From: Aspergillus flavus
Taxonomy: Eukaryota > Ascomycota > Eurotiomycetes > Eurotiales > Aspergillaceae
DNA: 64,000 nt
Direction: 5' to 3'
Assembly (NCBI RefSeq): GCF_009017415.1
Contig: NC_092403.1
Span: forward strand, 1-64,000
The notes below the pieces were generated by a model, which saw only the letters and a list, made by a program, of their open reading frames with translations, was not told where the DNA came from and searched no databases. Made by a program: the position numbers and the translations under genes. Position 1 is the first letter of the stretch. Every line of letters starts with the position of its first letter. Shown here in pieces: positions 23,402 through 33,480 of the stretch.

Positions 23402-26400
23402 AAAAATGAGTTGCAATATTAGTATAAATAGCCTGCGCCGTGAGTAAGTGGACTAATTCTTGGTTTACAATAGAATAATATATATTAAATAGTAGTCCTT
23501 ACCAGCTAGATATATTTATCTATAGACTAAGCCTATCTAGATTATATATTAAAATTTATTTCTTAGATTTTATTATTACTATATACTCGAGATAAAAGAA
23601 ATAATCTAAAGATACTCCATTATATTATATTTCTATTCTATTAAATAAAGTAGAAGCTATTATTAAAAAGATATAAAATACTCTTTTCTAAGTATAACTA
23701 TACAACAAATATAATTAAGTTAGATTATCTTCTATTCTAACACATCATGCATAATAGTGGTATAATTAAACTATATTTAATTAATATTATTTATTATTAG
23801 ACAGAACCCAGTCTAAAGTATATCTCCCTGCTATTAGATATATATTATACAGCTCTTTTTTTATATATTTACAGGTGTCTAATCTTTTAAAAAAATATAG
23901 TATAGATATAGTTTACAGTACAAGATTTTTTTAAGCTATAGTATTATTGATCTATATTTCTAGATCTATAGAAATATATATTAAATAATTCTAGAATACT
24001 AGTATAATTTTGATCATTCTGGAATAAATATATTCTATACTTCTAGTTTATTTTTTTACTACTATCTTTATAGTTGGACGGACTGCTACTAATTCTACTT
24101 ATTCTTTTATACTTTTGGAGTTTTTAAGATCATAAATTATAGACAGAAGTAAAAATTAATATAGTCTATATAGTAATCTTAATAGCATTTCTCTATATTA
24201 TAACACATAATCTTTATTGCTAACAGCTATAGCCGCCATACAACCAATAGCTGATGCTCTTTTAGCTAATAAGGCTATTTTTGTACAGTTACAATTGTGA
24301 AAAACACGCCTAGATTTAATTACTATATTATTGGGTAAGAGTATTTAAGCTCTCTAGTTTCAAATCTTTGAGGTAAATAATCTAATTATAATATTAAGTG
24401 GTTTTAATCTTCCAGATATAGCTACTTAGATCTAAACTTAATTAAATAGAATCTTACGAGACTGTTTACCCGTGTCTAGATTTCTAATTATCCCCTATCT
24501 GCTAGTGTATCTAGAGAGAAGCCTCTAGCTCTGGCTTTAGAGAAAAAGAGAGCAGCTCTTGTATATCTCAATATTGTTATTTATACAATAGGATTCCGTG
24601 GGGATATTTAATCATTTATTATAATTAGAAAGTTATTAAAAATATACGGCTATTATATAAAACTAGTAATCCACCTAGCCTTTAGAGACAGGATTAAGAA
24701 GAATAGACTATAGTTCTTTATTATTAAAGATAATTCGCACGAATTAATAATATATATAGTAAAAAATATAGGGCTATTATCTAAATTTAAGTCTTCTCAA
24801 AGTAGAGCTATTCGACGCTATTAACGCAATAGAGATAATATTATCAGCGGCTACTGGCATTTATATATTAAGACTGGAGGTGAAACTTAGGGATACTAAA
24901 TCTATTATATTCTAGATAGAATATTATTATTATTAATTTAAGCATTCCTCTAACCCACTTATTAGTATTTAACAATATAGTACTAAACCAACTATTATAA
25001 AATTTATATTTTATTCTATTATAGATCTACTTATTTAGTAAGATCTAGAAAATATAATCAACTAATTTCGCAGAAAAACATTAGATCTAGATATTTTAAA
25101 TACTTTATAAATTTTAACTCTTATACCCCATCTACATATTCTATATTGCTATTTATAGTAAGAAATTTGCTATCCATAAACAAAGTTAAAACTAAGAAAA
25201 ATATTCAAATCTTTTTCTCTACTTTTGAAACCAAGGGATTGGTCTAGTAATATTAATATTTATAGATTTATTTTTCTCTTTTTAGCAAGTAATAATATAT
25301 CTTTAGAAGATCTGCTTATATTTCTACGCGCGGGCTTACCACCAGTATATATAGGATTTAGGTCTATTATTATAGAAGATCCATAAAGATTAAGTTTTAT
25401 TATATTTAAAGTTATGTAGAAAATGGGTTAGTGTATTAGGACTATAGCCGCTAGCTTAAAACTAGAATTTCCAATTATTATTATACTATTTTTTAGCGAC
25501 CAGTTATTTTAGGGATCTATAGTTGCTTAGTATAGAATTAGTCCATCTTTAATTTTTTATAGAGAGCTTATAGTGGATAGACTTATAGATACTATTCTCG
25601 TAGCTCTAGAGCGATCTTCACACAAAAGGGTCTACGAGATTAGTAGATTATAAAGTAAGAATTATAAATAAGTATAGTAATCTCTAGTTTCCACTATTAC
25701 TTATAGAATACACGAATAAGGTGTGCTTTATATCTATTTTAAGTAGTAGTATAGTAGCTGAAGGATAGTAAGGTTTCTTTAAGTGTCTTTATAATAGCTA
25801 TATTAGTAGAGACTGGGCTTATTAAAGTACAGTATCTTAAGCTATATATAAAATATATATTCTTGTATTTTTATCGTTGAATTTACTAAATTATATAGAT
25901 ATTGCTCTAAAAAATATAATACTACTAAAGACTTTAGAACCCTACTTATTATACTAGTATAGATAGTACTAGATAATTTAGCCAAATTTATAATAGATAT
26001 CGGCGATATCTCTTTAGAGATTCTTACCATAATTTCGGGCCAATGCTATTGTAAATATTTTAGTAAAAAAATCTTAATATTAAGACAGAGATAATCGCAA
26101 GAGCTATATATAGAAAGAGACTATAATCCATTATTTTAAAGCTCTTAAATAAGGTTTTAAACTTAAATTATTTATTAAAAATCTACCTAAACTAACTCTA
26201 ATATATTATATTCTTGGGTCTATACCCCCAGCTAGTGGGGAATATAATCTATATAAAATACTAGTTTCTAAAGAGAATATAGAGTACGGCAAAGCCTCGC
26301 GGGATAAAGAGCTATTTATAGAGATTGCTAATAAAAATATCTAGTTTTAAATCTAATAAATTAATAGAGATTTAACTAATATAATAGGTATATTAACGCA

Positions 26401-26541
26401 AGATAGAATATTAAGTTTACAGTAGACGGCTATCAGGGCTTTAAAAGACATATATATATCTGGTTTAAAAACTATAGTATCGAAAACAATTACTTTGATA
26501 TCTTTATTTTTACTACAAATCCTAGCCACAGTAGTATAGAG
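23402..26541. repeat. Second AT-rich RIP-like block, left part
   Basis: About 3 kb of strongly AT-rich DNA with a few CG-containing islands (for example CGCGCGGGCTTACCACC near 25328). No open frame over 90 codons. Density of C and G is a little higher than in the subtelomeric block, so mutation is less complete. Probably one or more dead transposons; no transposase motif could be read with confidence. It begins exactly where the trehalose synthase 5' end is lost. Confidence 0.75.
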
Positions 26542-26813
26542 TGTAACGGCGGGTTGCCTCAGGCAACTAGATCCCGCGCAGGCGAGCCGCCTGCGGGCCG
26601 TTGGCTTACGTAACACACAAATATATTTATGTTAGAATCGCGCAGAGGATTCCGATCCTCAAGCGATTCGTTCTGTTATAGAAAATAGGAGAACTGCCAT
26701 ACAATCCTAAACAGCCTTGAGCTTCCTAGTATTGCCTTCCTGAAGCCCGTTGGCCGACCGCGCTCCGCAGGCCTACCGCCTATAGATAGTAGTACGCCGG
26801 CAGAGCGCTTACA
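26542..26813. mobile_element. Solo LTR copy B, 272 bp, with 5-bp target duplication
   Basis: The element starts TGTAACGGCGGG and ends GCGCTTACA, so it has the TG..CA ends of an LTR, flanked on both sides by TAGAG (26537-26541 and 26814-26818), a 5-base target duplication. It contains inverted pairs (GCGCTCCGC..GCAGAGCGC). It is GC-rich and sits in AT-rich DNA, so it landed after most of the RIP or is too short to be a RIP target. With no internal sequence it is a solo LTR left by recombination. The homologous mutated copy is at 8346-8617. Confidence 0.88.
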
Positions 26814-27830
26814 TAGAGCCTATATAGAATTTTAGAGTTAAAGAGAGGATACGCGAGAGGGATGCGGGTAACATTTACATCTATTTTTTTAGTAAAATAA
26901 AGTATTATATACTTTACGGCGCCGTATATTATATTAAAGTAGACAATGTGCTCGCGGGTTGTATAGTCGAGGTTATATAAAATAGTATTAATACTACTGG
27001 TCCTGTTAAAGATTAAGGCTATATTTTCTAGTGGAGTATTAATAAAATCAATAATAGCTTTACGTAATTTAAGAAGATATCTACTGTAGTTATAGCGGAT
27101 AAATATATTTAGAGATGTTTTAACAAGGTTTTGCTTTTCAAATAAATATTTGCAGACATATTTAGAGATAGCGCTAAAGAAGTCTGGTATAGATTAGCTA
27201 TAATTATATTTATAGTTATTAAAAATAGAGATTACCGTGGTTTATATTTACCTATAAATTATTAAAGAGAAAGTGCTCTTTTATAGACTTACTAAATTAT
27301 ATTTTTATTATATTTTCTATAGCCATATCTTAGAAGTATATAGAGTATATCTCCGGGGTTTAGCTACTAGAAAATCTATTAGATAGACTACTTATAAATT
27401 ACTATATATAAATTCAATTCTATATAGTCCACTCGCTATTATAGTTATAATTAATCGCCTACAGCTCTCTAGATTTTAGTAAGCAAATAAAGCATTCTCT
27501 TATAAATCTACTAAGCTATATTTATTAATATATTAAAGCTTCATCTCTAGACACATATATAAATATTTAAAGTTATATTATAAAATCTCTACAATACTAT
27601 AACTAAAGTATCACCCACTATTTCCACGGTGGAAAAGAATATAATATAAAATCTAAGAGCTTAATTAACTATCGACAAGTAGTATATAATAGTAAGAACT
27701 ATAGGTTACAAAAGTATAATATTATACGCACGGCCACCGGGAAATTAATCTATATATCTATTAATACTGCAAGCTCTAAATATACAGGAATTTATTCCCT
27801 CTCAGCACTATCTTAGAAGGAAAATGAAAT
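26814..27830. repeat. Second AT-rich RIP-like block, right part
   Basis: AT-rich DNA continues with no open frame up to about 27830, where composition returns to normal within a few bases. A few less-mutated patches remain, but no protein family can be read. Confidence 0.7.
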
Positions 27831-28660
27831 ACAAACTGTATACTCCTGCAGGGGGTAAAATCGATCACGCTGTCATTGAATAAGCCTGTTTCCTTCTTGA
27901 TGATCCTTTCCTGTCCTATAGAGAGTCTCACTCCAAAAATGTATAGCGTGTGGTAGTTGCATCCTGCCCTTTGTTTCCACCTAATATACCACGCGTAATG
28001 ATTTACGGACTCGAGCTAGCTACGGATGGACCATAGAACCGCATTGCTGGTTGGAGTGACGACGTCGGGTGCGTATGTAGTAGTCGAAGCATAATAGTGT
28101 GTTTTCTCATTGCCCCGCTTCGACTAGGGCCCTAAGATGGGTTGGCTTGTAGGGCGACTTTATATCCCTAAGCTAGGACTCAAGTCGGTGACGGAGTCAA
28201 CTCACAGTTATATCCTTGGTGCATATCTACCTGTTGTAGCTTGGAGAATTGGCTGTATTTTGGAACGTCCATTGTTGGATAACATTGAAAATTTATATTT
28301 TTGTTTCAAACAATGTGTGGGATATCGGCATACTTGGGTATCCAAAGGCCAAATTGCCCTCGCTTGCAGAAGAGTGCTGCAGCCCTAACAACGGGGCTTA
28401 ACACGAGTTTGGACATTACCAAACATAGGGGCCCTGATGCGCGGGGGGTGTGAATGAGTCCGGACGCCAAGGTTGGTGCGTACCTACTCTCAATATCTTT
28501 ACTGTCTCCAGACTATTGAGTCGTCGTAATATGTTAATAATATCTAGGCTTCGGCCATGTCCGTCTCTCAATCGTCGACCTCAGCCCCGGAAATCAACCT
28601 TTTATCGACACCAAAGACAAGACTGTTACCACCACCACCACCACCACCACCACTACTAAT
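27831..28660. other. Stretch with one short unrecognised frame
   Basis: Normal composition. An 83-codon frame at 28137-28388 (+) has a true ATG but no recognisable feature. A (CAC)n microsatellite occupies about 28629-28652 immediately 5' of the methyltransferase pseudogene. Confidence 0.35.
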
Positions 28661-29808
28661 ATGGTATCCCCGTCCAAAGGGAGCGGGAACATCATCGACA
28701 TCGGCACTAGCACCGCTCATGATACCGTAGAAAGCCAAGAGAAGCAGGTGCTCCAACAGAGACTGCTGAAGCAGCAGGACGGTAAGCGCTGGCTGCCAAC
28801 GGCACTCATATGGGAAGACGAAAGCGCCCATCGCCTTTGGTGGGAGGCCAACACGCTCGATGAATTCTATTCGATCCGGGATGAGGTCAACCTGCTCAAG
28901 CGCTGGGAGCAGGAGATTGCGCGGCAGGTGCTGGATCACAGCGTTCTGATTGACTTAGGTTACGGGTAAGTGAATACTGTTGTTCACTACGCGAGAGGCC
29001 TTCTGGTATCAACCGTCCCATGGATGTCACCAAAGTCGTACCGTTGCTCAATGAGCTCGAGCGAAATGGGAAGCACGTTCATTACTACACCCTCGACATT
29101 TCCCGGAAAGCCCTCGAAAATGTTCTCGCGAAGCTGCCTACGTCGTACAAAGTCGTCAAATACACAGAGCTGTGGGGAACCTTCGACAACCTCCGGGCCT
29201 GGCGCGGCAATATCCAAAAACCAAAATGGTTCCTGACCCTTGGATCCATCTTCGGTAACGATGAATTTCAGATCGCCATCAACGAGCTCAAGAAATTGGT
29301 ATCGATTATGCGACTACCAGGACCGCATGCTACTCGGTCTTGACGCCTGCGACGACGACGAAAGGGTCTGACGCTCATACAACGACGTAAATGATTGCTG
29401 GCATCGGATGATTCGGAATGGCCTTGCACTTTCCAACAAGGTGCTGGGCCATGAATGGTACCGACCTGAGGACTGGGAAGTCATTGGTGTGTGTCATCGG
29501 CGGTCGCCTACTTTGACTCATCGGTGCGTTGCTCGTGCTATCAGAGTGGTTCATTGTGAACCGTTAGGTCGCCACTTCGCTCCTGGGGAGGAGATTGTCA
29601 CGAATGGGTGGTATAAGTATAGTCCGAATGAGATGCAGAAGCAGTTCGGTGGGGTTGGCTTTCCAATATTAGGCAATGGAAGTTGCCCTCTGGGCTGGTT
29701 TGTAAGTGATTGCCTTTTCTTACCCGATGTCAATGTTGGGCTGAGTATGTTAAGAGCGTTTGGCTGACGGCTTTCTTTGAAGATGATTACCTCTTGGCCC
29801 TGGCTTGA
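28661..29808 (+). pseudogene. EasF/EgtD-like N-methyltransferase, broken
   Basis: Belongs to the SAM-dependent family of EgtD (histidine trimethylation in ergothioneine synthesis) and EasF/FgaMT (dimethylallyltryptophan N-methylation in ergot alkaloid synthesis). ANTLDEFYSIRDEVNLLKRW and VLIDLGYG form the start; KVVPLLNELERNGKHVHYY, TLDISRKALENVL and WFLTLGSIFGN follow. Then LGLDACDDDERV, MIRNGLALSNKVLGHEWYRP and PGEEIVTNGWYKYSPNEM. Three faults are visible: the intron at 28968 has a GT donor but no clear acceptor, the frame shifts near 29300, and TGA follows DERV where a Trp is expected. A last exon DDYLLALA ends at 29808. No dimethylallyltryptophan synthase lies nearby. Confidence 0.85.
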
Positions 29809-29894
29809 CTTCATTCTGTTGACTGTGGAAATGGGATCGTGATTCGAGTGCATGGGAAGATATGGAATAGCTATTAGCTGATATGAAAGACATT

Positions 29895-30215
29895 ATTTCG
29901 CAATTATGAACTTTTCGCTAGAGGCCGGCTTTCTCCACCATGTTTCCGTGTCAATGCTGAGACTGTATGAAGCAAACTTGCTCTTCTTCCTCAGTCGTCC
30001 GCCGTACATTCTCGGTAAAGGCGCAATGGCACAGAAGACGGTCGCGACGACTGCCAGGACAGATACTCGCACATTTGGACCTCAGGCGTCGAACATCCGT
30101 CCCGTAAATAATGGGAATGGGGCTGCAATGGCATAACCAACTAACTTTTGTTCGGAGGTAACACCCTAATGTTGACCCTCATGCGGTATTCGCAAGTGCA
30201 AGAGATCCCCTGGGT
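29895..30215 (-). pseudogene. MFS transporter C-terminal fragment
   Basis: On the minus strand the translation reads ANTA-stop-GSTLGCY, then AIAAPFPLFTGRMFDA-stop-GPN, then CAIAPLPRMYGGRLRKKSKF. This follows the end of DHA1 transporters (ANTxxRSxxG, PLFxxxMFDxLGPN, a last span, YGxxLRxxSKFA). Two in-frame stops and no upstream transporter sequence show a dead remnant. The tail overlaps an unrelated open frame on the plus strand (29906-30136). Confidence 0.65.
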
Positions 30216-30345
30216 CACGCATTACGCTTGGTGGCGAGGAATTCTTCGCCTGGCTAGTATCCATTGTTACGTCCATTCCAGCACTGAAAGTATGTTCAGA
30301 TCCTGTTACGCTTTTATGCTAGATCAGGCCAACTTGCTGCTATAA

Positions 30346-30819
30346 TTCATAGTCATTTGGATTATATCAGTTTCTTTCCTTACTATCAGTTCACCAGGCA
30401 TCATTACATGTACGCATACATCGCATACATCATATTTAAGTTGCCACACCTAAGAACATTATAGCAGCGGTGTTTTGTCAGATGTAATACGTCTAGTGTC
30501 GTTTATATTTAGCAACCTTTCGCATAGTCGTAAAACCCTAATGTCCGTTCACCGGCTTCTTACGATCGTGTATAGAACTCCAAGTCGACTCCCATTCAGC
30601 GGTTGATGCCTTGAGAATTAGGAAGCAGTGAGGGGTTAAATGAGATTAATAATGCTGGGAAGAGTCTTTATCCACCTTTACCGACATTCCATCCCACCTT
30701 CATTTAGCGCATCTCAGGAACTCACACAGACCAACCCTTCATATCAAGATCTCCCTAGACCAGTATTTGATCTCTCAATAGTACTGGGCTCCTTACGATC
30801 CCAAACCGAGTAATCCAGT
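30346..30819. promoter_or_regulatory. Upstream region of the SDR gene
   Basis: Around 470 bases with no open frame. A pyrimidine-rich stretch (ACATTCCATCCCACCTTC near 30690) precedes the start codon by about 130 bases. No defined operator is recognised. Confidence 0.3.
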
Positions 30820-31757
30820 ATGGTTCTCGTAGCCCTTATCACAGGTGGGAGTAAGTACCGCCTTGAGATGCCCAGGAAAATCGCCTACCGAAAATAACAG
30901 TTCACAGCCAGTGGCATGGGCCTCGACGTCGCCCAGGAACTCGACAAGACAGGTCTCTGGAAAGTCCACATCATAGGCAGCAATGCAAATCGTGGCGAAG
31001 AGGCCGCCGCCTCGCTGAGGAATACTATATTTCACCAAGTCGATGTGACCAAGTACGAACAGCAGGGCGCTGCGTTTGATAAGATCTTCAATGAGGAAAG
31101 GCGACTAGACTTCGTCCTTGCGAACGCCGGTATCGCTGAGGACACCACGATGTTTTTCGCCAGGCATCCTACTGGGATCCCACCACCACCTGATATGACT
31201 GGTCTGACGGATATTAACTTCACCGGGGCAATTTATACCAGTTACCTTGCCATGCATTATTTTCGCCGATCGCCCGAGAAGACGAAGGGAAATCGTCACT
31301 TGATTATTATGTCAAGTATCGGCGGGTTATATCCGTGCGCGCATACCCCGGTATACTCGGCGACGAAGCGTACGTATGTAAGACCTTCATAAAGAAACGA
31401 AGCTTATACTTGTTAGATGGATTGGTTGGATTCACACGCTCCGTGGGAAAGCGGTTGTTAGACGAAGGTGTTAAAGTCAACACGGTTTGCCCAGGGGTCG
31501 TCCTCACACCTCTGATGACCACGGAGTTGCAGGCCTTTTTCCCGGAGAAGATCGTGATGAAAATGAGTGATGTGACCAATGTAGTATTGAAGCTGATCTC
31601 TGGGACTGAAGTGACTGATTCCAACGGGACATCTGTGCCGAGTGATCAGCTCCATTCGCGAGCGATCTTGATTTCAGGGAAGCAATATCATTATGTCGAA
31701 ATGCCGGAATATTTTGACGAAAAGACGCAGCTTACGCATCAACACATGATGGGATGA
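30820..31757 (+). CDS. Short-chain dehydrogenase/reductase, 277 aa
   Basis: NAD(P)-dependent oxidoreductase of the classical SDR class; the substrate is unknown. Three exons: 30820-30850, 30908-31369, 31417-31757 (834 bases, 278 codons including stop). Splicing is needed to make the cofactor motif TGGTSGMG (residues 8-15) and the active site YSATKHGLVG; both introns (57 and 47 bp) are GT..AG. LANAGI and the catalytic Ser in IIMSSIGG are present. The sequence resembles 15-hydroxyprostaglandin-dehydrogenase-like fungal SDRs. No stops or missing residues, so it is intact, and it is the first intact gene counted from the telomere. It may work with the enzymes at 32-38 kb. Confidence 0.9.
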
Positions 31758-32027
31758 AATGACTGGCTTACTTTTCATCGATGATCACAGTAATGGAACT
31801 TTTATAGAAACTTTAAAGGCTCGAATTGTTTTTTATTTTTTGGTGTGCAATTAGGGTTACATCGACCATTCAATTACATATCCGTTGATGACGACATGAC
31901 TCTGTGTCCCTGAAAGGCTAGAAAGCATGCCACATTCTATGACCGAATCCATGTATTGATCCTAAGACATATCCTCTTGATCTACACTATCTACTATAAT
32001 CATCTTGGTCTATCCAAATAATCCGGT

Positions 32028-32279
32028 ATGGGCCTCTGCTTCAGCGTTCCCAGACACCGCCGGATGCACACGGGTGTTATGCCTCCACCCCAAAGACATA
32101 ATTTCGGGGGCGGAGAATTCGGAATGCATCCCTTTGGTGGCCGACCTCATTATGGAGCGCCTGCGGTGAGACCGGGAGGACCTGGACCTGCATGGAGCGG
32201 AAGATACCGTCATGGTGGATATGGCGGGGGATATGGAGGAGGGTTTGGAGGTAGAAGACGAAATGGGCGCCGCTGCTAA
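32028..32279 (+). CDS. Small Gly-rich protein with lipidation-like N-terminus
   Basis: An 83-residue frame with a true ATG. It begins MGLCFS: Gly2 plus Ser6 fits the N-myristoylation consensus and Cys4 could be palmitoylated, suggesting a membrane-anchored peptide. The rest is rich in His, Arg, Pro and Gly, with a tail GYGGGYGGGFGGRRRNGRRC. No domain is known to me. It lies between two convergent SDR genes, where a chance frame is possible, but the biased composition and start argue for a real gene. Confidence 0.5.
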   Translation: MGLCFSVPRHRRMHTGVMPPPQRHNFGGGEFGMHPFGGRPHYGAPAVRPGGPGPAWSGRYRHGGYGGGYGGGFGGRRRNGRRC

Positions 32280-32376
32280 AGATGGCAGTCCACCTGGGAA
32301 GGCCCTCCCCCAATACCACGCAGAGTTGGCAGACACTTGCATAATATGATTTGATCATATCTAAATGGATCCAGCA

Positions 32377-33234
32377 TTACGGACGAACCTCACAGCCCTT
32401 CCAATCCCAGCATCTTCCTCTTCCCTCTAACCCCAGGCTACCAAGCACTCCACATAACCTCTCCGCCGACTCCTCCGCACTCAACATCTCCCTTCCATCT
32501 TGATAGCTCTTGGTGAAATCCGTCTTCACGGTCCCTGGATGCATGGCCAGACTGATCGCGCGATCCGCGCACTTCCCTTCCAAGTACAAATCCAACGTCT
32601 TCGCCAATTGGAAAACCGCCGCCTTACTCGCCCGGTAACTGTACCAGCCTCCCATTCGGTTATCGGAGATTGAGCCCACCCGAGCAGCCATCATTGCGTA
32701 GATGGCATGCTGAGGCAGCTTCACCTCACCGTCAAAAGGGTCAAAGAGAGGCGAGGAGCGCGTGGGTAGGAAGGGAGTCAAATGTTTCATCAGGAGCATT
32801 GGGCCTATGGTGTTGACTTTAAGAGATTCGAGAGCTGCATGCGCGTCGATCTGGGAGGGAGACTTCTCGACATGAAGGATACCGGGCACGGTCAGGGCCA
32901 GGCGGAGTGGTGCTTTAGGGTGCGTTTGTCGGATATCATCTGCTAGAGACCGGACTGTTGGTTCTTCTAGAGTCGCCAGGTTAGTTAGTAATGGCTTGCG
33001 AGTGGTTATTCATTAAGAACTACCTGTAACGTCAACATCGAACACACTCAGTCGCTGCTCTGCGGCAGAGTTCTCCATCCCACACAGGAGTCTATGGCGC
33101 AGGTTATCAGAGTTCCTTCGTGCTGTGGCGATTATGGGGAGATCCGTGTGTTGTAGAAGGTAACGTGCGAGGGCGAAGCCAATGCCTCGCGAGGCGGGGG
33201 TCACTACCGCAAAACCGGATCGGGGGGAAGCCAT
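32377..33234 (-). CDS. Short-chain dehydrogenase/reductase, 266 aa
   Basis: Two exons, 33024-33234 and 32377-32966 (801 bases), joined across a 57-bp intron with a textbook CTAAC branch site and CTAG acceptor. The cofactor motif is the variant TPASRGIG (residues 12-19) seen in fungal C-factor/sepiapterin-reductase-like SDRs. The joined region reads DVDVTEEPTVRSLADDIRQT. Later come LTVPGILHVEKSP (where NNAG normally stands), KVNTIGPMLLMKHL, and the active site YSYRASK with HPGTVKTDF. NNAG is replaced by TVPG, which is unusual but occurs in this subgroup. Start at 33234, 246 bases downstream of the fusion gene on the same strand. Likely a tailoring oxidoreductase. Confidence 0.85.
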
Positions 33235-33480
33235 TAGTTATACAATAACGATATGGGAGGAACGATTGAGGTTGAGGGGATCCGAAGTTGACATTCTTGC
33301 CATGACATCATTACCCTATGAAGATCAACCATATCAACAATGCCACATACCAAACAGCGAGGACTCTTCCATACCACATACTTCTTCAACTCTCTCATTA
33401 CAAACAAATGTGACTCACATTTACGAGTACATCTTCATATTGAATCCAAAATATTGTCTTCACACCGCTCGTGGTCGAGC

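Noticed and set aside
26353..26616. 87-codon minus-strand frame
   Set aside because: It runs from AT-rich DNA into the solo LTR and crosses the LTR boundary, so it is a chance frame.
30164..30179. A 16-base match to the telomere unit (CCCTAATGTTGACCCT), seemingly an interstitial telomere
   Set aside because: On the minus strand these bases lie in the MFS transporter remnant, coding the conserved region ANTxxxSTLG. The match is explained by coding sequence; there is no second unit.
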